The notes beneath the pieces were generated by a model. The model saw only the letters and a list, made by a program, of their open reading frames with translations. It ran no database searches and had not been told where the DNA came from. Positions 7,368-14,334 of a stretch of DNA of 40,355 nucleotides are shown here, piece by piece. The translations under genes were made by a program, and so were the position numbers. Position 1 is the stretch's first letter; each line of letters begins with the position of its first letter. The DNA is from Acidobacteriota bacterium (GTDB lineage: Bacteria; Acidobacteriota; Blastocatellia; Pyrinomonadales; Pyrinomonadaceae): the NCBI GenBank assembly GCA_018269075.1, contig JAFDVJ010000110.1, positions 1 through 40,355 of the forward strand, in the 5' to 3' direction.

Positions 7368-8492
7368 ATGAAATCAATATTGACGCTTTTGGCAGTCGCC
7401 GCGACGGCGATGCTTTTTGTTTCCTGCGGCGCGTTCGGGGTCAAGCTGCCGGCGGCCTCCGATCAGCCGAAGACCGCCGACAACACGGCCCCGAAGGCCG
7501 AAAAACCGAAGTCCGACGAGCCGATCCGGATCGCGGCCGGCGGCGACATTATGCTCGGCTCGCCGTTTCCGAACGCTTCGCGGATGCCGCCCAACGACGG
7601 CGCCGATCTGCTCAAGGTCGTGACGCCGATCTTTCAGGCGGCCGACATCGCGTTCGCCAATCTCGAAGGACCGATGATCGACAGCGGCATTTCGGCCAAA
7701 TGCGGCACCAATCACGCGACCTGTTTCGCTTTCCGGATGCCGACGCGCTACGCGGCCTACCTGCGCGACGCGGGAATCGACGTGATGAGCCTCGCCAACA
7801 ACCACGCCGGCGATTTCGGCGATCTCGGCCGCGAAACGACGCGCAAAACGCTCGAATCGGTCGGCATCAAGCACGCCGGCAGCGACCGCGGCGAATACGC
7901 GATGACGTTTCTCGAGGTCAAAGGAAAAAAAGTCGCGGTCGTCGCCTTCGCCCATAACAGCGTCGTCCCGAACGTCAACGAGCTCGACGCGGCGCGCCAG
8001 CTCGTCGAAAAGGCGAGCCGCGAGGCCGACATCGTGATGGTTTCCTTTCACGGCGGCGGCGAGGGCGCGGTCAACGCGCACGTCCCGCAGCGCACCGAGA
8101 TCTTTCTCGGCGAGGCGCGCGGCAATCTGCCGGCGTTCGCGCGGACCGTGATCGACGCCGGCGCGGACGTCGTGATCGGCCACGGCCCGCACGTTCTGCG
8201 CGGGATGGAGATCTACAAGGACCGGCTGATCGCCTATTCGCTCGGCAATTTCGAAACCTACGGCTGGTTTCCGCTGGTCGGCGCGACGGCCGAAACGCTG
8301 GTGCTCGAAGTCAATCTCGCGGCCGACGGGAAATTCATCGACGGCAAGATCAACCCGTTCGTCCAGCTCAACCGCGGCGATCTGAAGCCCGACCCGTCGA
8401 AATCGTCGATCCGGACGATCAAACGGCTCTCGCAGGACGACTTCCCGAACACGATGCCGAAGATCTCGGACGACGGCATCATCAAGCCCTGA
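7368..8492 (+). CDS. CapA-family lipoprotein
   Basis: A 374-residue protein of the CapA / PGA_cap metallophosphatase-like family, whose founding member belongs to the poly-gamma-glutamate capsule machinery of Bacillus; many relatives have unknown substrates. Residues 1-20 are a lipoprotein-like signal (LLAVAATAMLFVSC) with C20 as the candidate lipidated Cys; a Pro/Lys-rich tether follows, then the catalytic domain with AAGGDIMLGS, ANLEGPM, LANNHAGDFG (NNH), VSFHGGGEG and GHGPHVLRGME (GHGPH), all family hallmarks. A TTG 12 codons upstream (7332) would lengthen the N terminus, but the ATG at 7368 places the signal sequence properly. It faces the subtilase gene tail to tail across a shared terminator. 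Confidence 0.9.
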   Translation: MKSILTLLAVAATAMLFVSCGAFGVKLPAASDQPKTADNTAPKAEKPKSDEPIRIAAGGDIMLGSPFPNASRMPPNDGADLLKVVTPIFQAADIAFANLEGPMIDSGISAKCGTNHATCFAFRMPTRYAAYLRDAGIDVMSLANNHAGDFGDLGRETTRKTLESVGIKHAGSDRGEYAMTFLEVKGKKVAVVAFAHNSVVPNVNELDAARQLVEKASREADIVMVSFHGGGEGAVNAHVPQRTEIFLGEARGNLPAFARTVIDAGADVVIGHGPHVLRGMEIYKDRLIAYSLGNFETYGWFPLVGATAETLVLEVNLAADGKFIDGKINPFVQLNRGDLKPDPSKSSIRTIKRLSQDDFPNTMPKISDDGIIKP

Positions 8493-8510
8493 GCTTCGAA
8501 CGATAAAAAA

Positions 8511-8560
8511 CGACGATAAAAAAACGCGAATCCGATCGGATTCGCGTTTTTTTATCGTCG
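8511..8560. terminator. Perfect 50-nt palindromic bidirectional terminator
   Basis: Each half (25 nt) is the exact reverse complement of the other, with a seven-base A tract on the left and a T tract on the right embedded in the stem, between the convergent capA-like and subtilase genes. It can serve both directions. Confidence 0.9.
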
Positions 8561-8576
8561 AAATATGCGGAAACGC

Positions 8577-10004
8577 TTAGTTGCCGAGCGCCTTCGCGGC
8601 GTTCAGGCGGCCGCCGCTTTCGACCTTGCCGTTGAGCACGTCGAGCTTATCGACCGATTTCAGCAGCCGCTCGCGGAGCTTGGCGACCGAAAGATCGGGA
8701 TTGGCGGCGAGGACGAGCGCGGCCGTGCCGGAGACGTAGGGCGTCGCCATCGAGGTGCCCGACGCTTCGCGATACTGATCGTTGAGCCAGGTCGATAAAA
8801 TGTCCTTGCCGGGCGCGGCGATGTGGACGGTCTTGACGCCGAAGTTCGAGAACGACGCGAGCTGGTCGCTGCGGTCCATCGCCGCGACGCTGATCACGTT
8901 CGGCAGATCGTAATTCGACGGGTAATGCGGGCGCTTGTCGTTGTTCGAGCCGTCGTTGCCGGCCGCCGCGACGAACAGGATGCCGGCTTCGCCGGCGGCG
9001 CGGATCGCGTCTTCGAGCGCTTTCGAATACTGCGTCGAACCCCAGCTCGCGCTGATCACGGCGACGTTGACGCCTTTCTGTTTGCGGTCGACCGCGTAGT
9101 TGATCGCTTCGATCGCGTCCTTGGTCGAGCCGAAACCGCCGCGGCCGAGGAATTTGAGCGGCATGATCTGGACGTTCCAGTTGATGCCGGCGATGCCTTC
9201 GTCGTTATTGCCCTCGGCGCCGATGATGCCGGCGCAGTGCGTGCCGTGGCCGTTGTCGTCCATCGGATCGGCGGTGTTGTCGGCGGAATTGAAGCCGTGC
9301 TCGTCGTTGATCGTGCCGAGCTCGTCGTCGGTGTACTGCGGGATGTTGGCCGGCCGGAACCAGATGTTCGAAACGAGATCCTGGTGCGTGTAATCGACGC
9401 CGCTGTCGAGGACGGCGACGACGACCTTGTTGCTGCCGGTCGTTTTCTGCCACGCCTTGAGCGCGGAGATATCGGCCTTTTCCTTGCCGCCGTTCTGGCC
9501 GAGATTGTTGAGCGCCCATTGTTCGGCGAACATCGGATCGTTCGGGCTCGAAAGATCGTTCTCGCGCGGGGCGAGAAAATCCGAAGTTTCGGAAGTGCTG
9601 GCCGGATCGTCAAGGTTGATCCGGAAGTTCGGCTCGGCGTAGACGACCAGATCGCTCATCGCCGCGTATTGCTCGGAAACCTTTTGCGCGTCGGCGTTGT
9701 CGAGATCGTCGATCGCGACCAGACCCTTGACGGATTCGATCTCGTCCTCGATGCGGTCGTTGTTTTTCTCGGCGATCTTTTTGATGTCCGCGAGGCTCAC
9801 GCCGGGACGGAATTTAACCAGGACTTCCGGTTCCTTTTCGCCGGCCGAGCGTTTCGGGGCGACCGGTTTCGGGGCGGTTTTGACGGGGTTGTCGGAGACG
9901 TCGGCGACTTTCGTCTGCCAGCGTCTGATCTGTCCCCAAACCGCCGCCATCGTGATCAGAACCACGGCGATGCAAAGGTGTATCCAAATATTATTTCGAT
10001 TCAT
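8577..10004 (-). CDS. S8 family subtilisin-like serine peptidase
   Basis: A 475-residue exported or membrane-anchored subtilase. Residues 8-25 form a hydrophobic signal or anchor segment (IHLCIAVVLITMAAVWG). Residues about 60-130 look like an inhibitor-type propeptide (EVLVKFRPGV... DLVVYAEPNF). The catalytic domain carries all expected residues: Asp in VAVLDSGVDYTH, His in NGHGTHCAG, the oxyanion Asn in VAAAGNDG and Ser in GTSMATPYVSGTAAL. It ends about 40 residues after the Ser motif without extra domains. GGAG lies 9 nt before the ATG. It probably processes extracellular or periplasmic proteins; the propeptide suggests self-activation. Confidence 0.95.
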   Translation of the reverse strand: MNRNNIWIHLCIAVVLITMAAVWGQIRRWQTKVADVSDNPVKTAPKPVAPKRSAGEKEPEVLVKFRPGVSLADIKKIAEKNNDRIEDEIESVKGLVAIDDLDNADAQKVSEQYAAMSDLVVYAEPNFRINLDDPASTSETSDFLAPRENDLSSPNDPMFAEQWALNNLGQNGGKEKADISALKAWQKTTGSNKVVVAVLDSGVDYTHQDLVSNIWFRPANIPQYTDDELGTINDEHGFNSADNTADPMDDNGHGTHCAGIIGAEGNNDEGIAGINWNVQIMPLKFLGRGGFGSTKDAIEAINYAVDRKQKGVNVAVISASWGSTQYSKALEDAIRAAGEAGILFVAAAGNDGSNNDKRPHYPSNYDLPNVISVAAMDRSDQLASFSNFGVKTVHIAAPGKDILSTWLNDQYREASGTSMATPYVSGTAALVLAANPDLSVAKLRERLLKSVDKLDVLNGKVESGGRLNAAKALGN

Positions 10005-10089
10005 TTTTTTAACTCCAAAACGCTTCGGGTCGGCGATTTCCGGCGGACTTTCGAAACGAATTCCGCCCGCGCCGAAGCCCGAACCTCAA

Positions 10090-10368
10090 TCACGATTCGA
10101 TAATGTAATTTGTTCCGTTAAATCCGCGCAGACGAATCTGGTATTTATCGGCCCGGTATTCGTAGCTTTTGCCGCCTGCGCGAAGCTCGATGCGCCAGCC
10201 GCTCGAGATCATCTGAGCGGACATCTCGCCGCCGACGGCGGCGCCGAGCGCCATATCGGGGAAATCGGTCTCGCTCGCGGAAGCGCTGATTTCGCTTTCC
10301 GCGACGCCGAGTCGCTGCGCCAGGTCCTGCTTTGCTCTCTCAACCGCGCTTTCTTTGTTAAAACTCAT
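10090..10368 (-). CDS. Small conserved protein of unknown function
   Basis: A 92-residue soluble protein with no signal peptide. The N-terminal half is helical (AVERAKQDLAQRLGVAES), the rest reads as an alpha/beta fold with DFPDMALGAAVGGEM, WRIELRAGGKSYEYRADK and RLRGFNGTNYI. I recall similar unnamed proteins in other bacteria, with the DFPD.ALG and Y.YRA segments conserved, but know no function. The start is chosen as the first ATG; a good sigma-70-like promoter sits 18-50 nt upstream, which would leave a short leader. The Shine-Dalgarno site is weak. Codon use matches its neighbours, so I take it as real. Confidence 0.75.
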   Translation of the reverse strand: MSFNKESAVERAKQDLAQRLGVAESEISASASETDFPDMALGAAVGGEMSAQMISSGWRIELRAGGKSYEYRADKYQIRLRGFNGTNYIIES

Positions 10369-10392
10369 ATTATTTCGTCGTTTGCAAGCATC

Positions 10393-10421
10393 ATTTTGCG
10401 CTTATTTTAGGGATTAGTCAA
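10393..10421 (-). promoter_or_regulatory. Sigma-70-type promoter of the 10090-10368 gene
   Basis: On the minus strand TTGACT (10421-10416) and CAAAAT (10398-10393) are separated by 17 nt. The predicted start lies about 18 nt before the ATG at 10368. Confidence 0.5.
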
Positions 10422-10441
10422 TAAACATTTAAAGGGCCCAA

Positions 10442-10467
10442 AAGTTTTCCACAGGTGGAAAACTTTA
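10442..10467. promoter_or_regulatory. 26-bp perfect dyad, candidate operator
   Basis: AAAGTTTTCCAC and its exact complement flank a 2-nt centre, about 20 bp upstream of the -35 box just described. It lacks a T-run on either side, so an operator is more likely than a terminator. TTTTCCACA resembles a DnaA box (TTATCCACA) in both arms, but with a mismatch. The surrounding 10369-10654 is AT-rich and has no gene; a small dyad CCGAGCGCTCGG lies at about 10590. Confidence 0.5.
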
Positions 10468-10654
10468 CGCGCCGCGGTTAAGTTAAATGGATCGGATATT
10501 TAGATAAAATTGAAGCGGTTAAAAAAATTGCGGGTAAAGCTTGCCAATAAAAAAAAAACTGCTTACAATAAAATTTACTTATCAAGGAACCCCCGAGCGC
10601 TCGGAGTGTTGCCAACAAAATATCAGAGATCAGTATCGAAAAATAAATTTAGAT

Positions 10655-10683
10655 AAAAAGGCCGTCATTGCGACGGCCTTTTT
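10655..10683 (-). terminator. Terminator of the glpX-DUF2085 unit
   Basis: A 12-bp stem (AAAAAGGCCGTC with GACGGCCTTTTT) and 5-nt loop; it overlaps the stop codon of the DUF2085 gene at 10665-10667 and is followed by T-rich sequence on the minus strand. Confidence 0.8.
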
Positions 10684-11207
10684 CGCTTTTTCGGAGCCGA
10701 AACGAGCCTGAAAATCTCGACCAGCGCCGGGACGATGAAGACCGCGCAGGCCGTTCCGAGAATCAGGCCGGTCACGAACCGCGACAGATGCGTGTTTTCC
10801 CAGATGCCGAAAACGCCGAGCGACCAGTCGACGCCGATCGGGATCATCGCCAGAAAAAGCCAGAACCGCGGGATCGGCTCGATCTCGTCGATCCGGCGCA
10901 GCAGAGGATAGATCAGAAAGCCGCAGACAAGCCCGAAATAGACGCCGAAACAGCGCGCGCAGACCGCGAACTGGTGATTTTCGACGTGAAACGAGCGCTC
11001 CGACATCTGGTGACAGATGAGACTGAAAAAACGGTAGAGCGGCGCGGCGACGGCGTCGAAGCCGCCGGCTTTCGCGAGCGGCGCGAGGACGATCGCGAAG
11101 GCCCACGCGCCGACCGCGAGCAGGGAAATCGTCCAGACCTTCCACGCCTGCCGCCGGAAGCGGCCGGCGAGATCCTGCGGGATATAATTTTCGAGCGCCT
11201 GACTCAT
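10665..11207 (-). CDS. DUF2085 membrane protein
   Basis: A 180-residue inner-membrane protein with about four hydrophobic segments (VWTISLLAVGAWAFAIVLA; FGVYFGLVCGFLIYPLL; FWLFLAMIPIGVDWSLGVFG; FVTGLILGTACAVFIVPALV). It has the DUF2085 signature CHQMSERSF and FAVCARCFGVYFG, i.e. a conserved His and three Cys that could bind a metal near the membrane face. Function of the family is unknown to me. The ATG at 11207 is chosen because the family starts here; the frame stays open far upstream only because it shadows glpX. It begins 5 nt after the glpX stop, so the two are probably co-transcribed and coupled in translation. Confidence 0.9.
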   Translation of the reverse strand: MSQALENYIPQDLAGRFRRQAWKVWTISLLAVGAWAFAIVLAPLAKAGGFDAVAAPLYRFFSLICHQMSERSFHVENHQFAVCARCFGVYFGLVCGFLIYPLLRRIDEIEPIPRFWLFLAMIPIGVDWSLGVFGIWENTHLSRFVTGLILGTACAVFIVPALVEIFRLVSAPKKRKRPSQ

Positions 11208-11212
11208 CCCTG

Positions 11213-12256
11213 TTAAAAGCGGATGACCGCGTCCGGCCCGCCTTCGACGTGAACCGTATCGACGAAGCGAATATGCTTCGAATCGGTCGTCATCACGACC
11301 GAATGCGTCCGTTTGCCGGCGCCGAAAAAGCGGACGCCGCGCAGGAGCGCGCCGTCGGTCACGCCGGTCGCCGCGAAAATGATCCGCTTGCCCGGCGCGA
11401 GATCGTTGGTGTCGTAGATCTTTTCCGGGTCGTTGATGCCCATCGATTTGAGGCGCTCCATCACTTCTTCCATCGGCGGCACTTTCGATTTGTCGACGCC
11501 GAGCCGGTCGGGATCGAAAACGAGCTTGGCCTGAATCTCGCCGTTCAGGCATTTCATCGCGGCCGCCGTGATGACGCCTTCGGGCGCGCCGCCGATGCCC
11601 ATCAGCGCGTGGATGTTCGTGCCCGCGACGGCCGCCGAGATGCCGGCCGAAAGATCGCCGTCCGAGATCAGGCGGATCCGCGCGCCGGACGCGCGGACGT
11701 CCTGCACGAGCTGCCGGTGACGCGGGCGGTCGAGACAGATGACCGTCAGATCGTCGATGTCGCGTCCCAAACGGCGGGCGATGTTTTTCAGGTTGTCCTT
11801 GACCGGCGCGTCGATGTCGACCGCGCCGCGGCACGACGGCCCGACGACGATCTTATCCATATAAATGTCTGGCGCGTTGAGCAGTCCGCCGCGTTCCGAG
11901 GCGGCGAGGACGGCGATCGCGTTGTTCGCGCCCAGAGCGCAGAGGTTCGTGCCTTCGAGCGGGTCGACGGCGATGTCGACTTCGGGAAAATCGGCGCGGA
12001 TCTCTTCCGGATAGTTGCCGCCGCCGACCTCTTCGCCGATGTACAGCATCGGCGCTTCGTCGCGTTCGCCCTCGCCGATCACGATCCGGCCGCGCATCGG
12101 GACCGTGTCCATCACCTCGCGCATCGCCTCGACCGCGACGTGATCGCTGTGCTTGCGGTCGCCCTGTCCCATCGTTTTCGCCGATTCGATGGCCGCCGCT
12201 TCCGTTACCCGCAAAAAATCCAACGATAATTCACGTTCCGCTTTGTTGTTTTTCAT
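11213..12256 (-). CDS. glpX: Class II fructose-1,6-bisphosphatase GlpX
   Basis: GlpX removes the 1-phosphate of fructose 1,6-bisphosphate in gluconeogenesis (some homologues also act on sedoheptulose 1,7-bisphosphate). The 347-residue product has the full set of family motifs: GEGERDEAPMLYIGE, the metal-binding AVDPLEGTNL, DKIVVGP, ISDGDLSAGI and MGIGGAPEGV. It belongs to the lithium-sensitive phosphatase fold and is cytoplasmic. AAGG lies 9 nt before the ATG. It is upstream of the DUF2085 gene in a two-gene unit and divergent from the ferredoxin gene. Confidence 0.96.
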   Translation of the reverse strand: MKNNKAERELSLDFLRVTEAAAIESAKTMGQGDRKHSDHVAVEAMREVMDTVPMRGRIVIGEGERDEAPMLYIGEEVGGGNYPEEIRADFPEVDIAVDPLEGTNLCALGANNAIAVLAASERGGLLNAPDIYMDKIVVGPSCRGAVDIDAPVKDNLKNIARRLGRDIDDLTVICLDRPRHRQLVQDVRASGARIRLISDGDLSAGISAAVAGTNIHALMGIGGAPEGVITAAAMKCLNGEIQAKLVFDPDRLGVDKSKVPPMEEVMERLKSMGINDPEKIYDTNDLAPGKRIIFAATGVTDGALLRGVRFFGAGKRTHSVVMTTDSKHIRFVDTVHVEGGPDAVIRF

Positions 12257-12340
12257 CCGATTTTCCTTAAAATTTCCTAAAAAAGTTATTTGTGAATAAT
12301 GTTTGTTAATGAAGGCATTTTACCACTTGTTCGGCGGCAT

Positions 12341-12369
12341 TTGACAAGTAAGCCGCGCTGTTTTAGCTT
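12341..12369 (+). promoter_or_regulatory. Sigma-70-type promoter of the ferredoxin gene
   Basis: A perfect -35 box TTGACA (12341-12346), 17-nt spacer and a weak -10 box TAGCTT (12364-12369), 45 nt before the ferredoxin ATG. Confidence 0.5.
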
Positions 12370-12414
12370 TTTATTTTGACCTTGGTAAAAACCGCGAGGA
12401 GTTTTTCAAAAATA

Positions 12415-12711
12415 ATGACTTATATCGTTACCGAACCCTGTGTTGACTGCAAATATACCGACTGTGCGGCGGTCTGTCCCGTCGAGGCTTTTCACGAGCT
12501 GCCGGACAAGCTTTTGATCAATCCCGATACCTGTATCGACTGCGACGCCTGTCTGCCGGAATGCCCGGTCGAGGCGATTTTTTCCGATATGTCGATCCCC
12601 GAAGAGTATCTCGATTGGGTCGAGATCAATAAGGAAGCGGAAAATTATCCGATCATTTCGACCAAGCAGCCCGCGCTTTACGCCGCCGGCTGCAAGGGCC
12701 AGCCCGAATAA
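12415..12711 (+). CDS. fdxA: 7Fe-type ferredoxin
   Basis: A 98-residue cytoplasmic electron carrier of the FdxA type. Cluster ligands are C9, C12, C17, C21 (CVDCKYTDCAAVCP) and C40, C43, C46, C50 (CIDCDACLPECP). In this family one site holds a [3Fe-4S] and the other a [4Fe-4S] cluster; the extra Cys and the long acidic C-terminal tail (about 45 residues, IPEEYLDWVEINKEAENYP) are typical of FdxA. I use the ATG at 12415, where the family begins and GAGGAG lies upstream, not an earlier start at 12376. It is a single gene with its own promoter and terminator. Confidence 0.93.
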   Translation: MTYIVTEPCVDCKYTDCAAVCPVEAFHELPDKLLINPDTCIDCDACLPECPVEAIFSDMSIPEEYLDWVEINKEAENYPIISTKQPALYAAGCKGQPE

Positions 12712-12733
12712 TTTTATCGACGAAGTTTTGACG

Positions 12734-12760
12734 AAAGGCGGCTCGAGGCCGCCTTTTTTT
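12734..12760 (+). terminator. Terminator of the ferredoxin gene
   Basis: A 9-bp stem (AAAGGCGGC with GCCGCCTTT), 5-nt loop and a run of seven or more T, starting 23 nt after the stop codon. Confidence 0.9.
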
Positions 12761-12811
12761 CTTCAATTTTCCCGAAAAACGCCCGAAATGCCCTCCGAAA
12801 TCAGGAAATGC

Positions 12812-12841
12812 TTGAGTTTTTCCGGCCTTTGCGTCTACAAT
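12812..12841 (+). promoter_or_regulatory. Sigma-70-type promoter of the glycan cluster
   Basis: TTGAGT (12812-12817) and TACAAT (12836-12841) with an 18-nt spacer. It is the only good promoter-like match I see in the 400 nt before the epimerase gene and would begin transcription near 12848. Confidence 0.5.
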
Positions 12842-12847
12842 TGAAAG

Positions 12848-13112
12848 GTCTTTTCACCGAGTAAAAAGACGAACCGCGTTCGATTATTAGTTTTCAAAAT
12901 TCTTCCGTCCCCGACCGGTGATCCTCTTTGATCGGGGATTTGTCTTCGGCTGAATCGCAGGCCTTTTGAGGCCGCCGGACTGAGATTGCTCTCGTGTCGA
13001 GTAATAAAAAGTTATAAAAAAATCAATAAAATTCAAAGATTAAGGAATTAAATGCCCTTTAGGAATATATTCAAACTTAAGTTTTTCTAAAATTTGAGAT
13101 TCGAGAGTCGAG
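12848..13112 (+). other. Long AT-rich leader of the glycan cluster
   Basis: About 265 nt of gene-free DNA between the predicted promoter and the epimerase start. It contains a hairpin CCCCGA/TCGGGG at 12909-12937, a second GGCC/GGCC hairpin at about 12960-12973, then a strongly A/T-rich stretch (13005-13090). It ends with GAGATTCGAGAGTCGAG, which resembles the heptamer repeats elsewhere. I do not recognise a known riboswitch. An attenuator or processive-antitermination leader is possible for a long polysaccharide operon. Confidence 0.4.
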
Positions 13113-14324
13113 ATGATGCTGGACGGAATCCCCCGTGGAAAAAAAATCAAAACGCACGAGATCGTCGATTGGCGGCTCAAAATAATGGTGCTGTTCGGAA
13201 CGCGGCCCGAAGCGATCAAGCTCGCGCCGATCATTCACGAACTGCGCCAGAAATTTTTTCAGACGATCGTCGTTTCGTCGAGTCAGCACAAGGAGCTGCT
13301 CAAGCCGTTTCTGAAGATGCTCGACATCGAAACCGACTTCGATCTGCGGATTATGAGGAAGAATCAGACGCCGAACGAGGTCTGCTCGAAAATCCTCGCC
13401 AAGCTCGATAAGATCCTCGCCGAGGAAAAACCCGATCTGATCCTCGTTCAGGGCGACACGACGACGACGCTCGCCGGCGCACTCGCCGGCTTCAACCGGC
13501 AGGTCGCGGTCGGCCACGTCGAGGCCGGGCTCCGGTCGGGCAATCTGTACAGCCCGTTTCCCGAGGAACTGAACCGGCGTCTCGTCTCGCAGATCGCCAA
13601 TCTCCATTTCGCGGCGACCGAGCGCAACCGCCGCAACCTGCTGGCCGAGGACATTCCGACCGAAAAGATCTTCGTGACCGGCAACACGGTCGTCGACACG
13701 CTGCATTACATCCTGAAGACGCTGACGCCGAGCCACCGGATCGCCGAGCTCGTCGAGTCGACGGAAGGGCTCAAGCGAATCCTGCTGACGACGCACCGGC
13801 GCGAGAGCTTCGGCGAGCGGATGAGCGAGAATCTAAAGGTTCTGCGCGAATTTGTCGAAAAGCGGAATGACGTCTGTCTGTTTTTCCCCGTGCATCCGAA
13901 CCCGAACGTGCAGGAGGCGACGAACGAGATCCTCGCCGGCGCCGAGCGGATTTTTCTGCTCGAACCGTTGAACTACAAGGAATTCATCGCTTTAATGAAA
14001 AACGCGTGGCTGATCGTTTCCGATTCGGGCGGCGTTCAGGAAGAAGCGCCGAGCCTCGGCAAGCCGCTCTTCGTGCTGCGCGAGAACACCGAGCGGCCGG
14101 AAGCGATCCGCGCCGGCGTCGCCAAGCTCGTCGGCGGCAATCCGCAGACTCTGGCGAAGATGCTCGAAGAGAACTACACGATCGACACGTGGATCAAATC
14201 GGTCAGCGAGGTCTCGAACCCGTTCGGCGACGGCCGTGCCGCGCGTCGGATCGTCAAGATCATCGAGGAGAAGTTCGGCATTAAAAACAAGACCGCGGGC
14301 CGCGTCCAGCGTTCCTTGTTCTGA
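13113..14324 (+). CDS. wecB: UDP-N-acetylglucosamine 2-epimerase (WecB/WbpI type)
   Basis: A non-hydrolysing 2-epimerase of the GT-B fold, interconverting UDP-GlcNAc and UDP-ManNAc or, in the WbpI subgroup, the 2,3-diacetamido uronic acid sugars. Motifs: MVLFGTRPEAIKLAPI, LVQGDTTTTLAGALAG, GHVEAGLRSG, PFPEELNRRL, TTHRRESFGE, FFPVHPNPNV and the UDP-binding SDSGGVQEEAPSLGKP. The product is 403 residues from the ATG at 13113; an internal ATG at 13185 would give the more usual N terminus, so the first 24 residues are uncertain. It opens the glycan cluster; the next gene starts 10 nt after its stop. Presence of aminotransferase, dehydrogenase and N-acyltransferase genes downstream makes the WbpI role plausible. 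Confidence 0.93.
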   Translation: MMLDGIPRGKKIKTHEIVDWRLKIMVLFGTRPEAIKLAPIIHELRQKFFQTIVVSSSQHKELLKPFLKMLDIETDFDLRIMRKNQTPNEVCSKILAKLDKILAEEKPDLILVQGDTTTTLAGALAGFNRQVAVGHVEAGLRSGNLYSPFPEELNRRLVSQIANLHFAATERNRRNLLAEDIPTEKIFVTGNTVVDTLHYILKTLTPSHRIAELVESTEGLKRILLTTHRRESFGERMSENLKVLREFVEKRNDVCLFFPVHPNPNVQEATNEILAGAERIFLLEPLNYKEFIALMKNAWLIVSDSGGVQEEAPSLGKPLFVLRENTERPEAIRAGVAKLVGGNPQTLAKMLEENYTIDTWIKSVSEVSNPFGDGRAARRIVKIIEEKFGIKNKTAGRVQRSLF

Positions 14325-14334
14325 AGAAGTTTTA

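Noticed and set aside
10369..10654. Chromosome replication origin (AT-rich, DnaA-like dyad)
   Set aside because: Only two imperfect DnaA-box-like words and no dnaA, dnaN or gyr genes nearby.
10665..11834. 389-residue minus-strand frame as one gene
   Set aside because: Only the last 180 residues match DUF2085; the upstream part is the glpX gene read in another frame.
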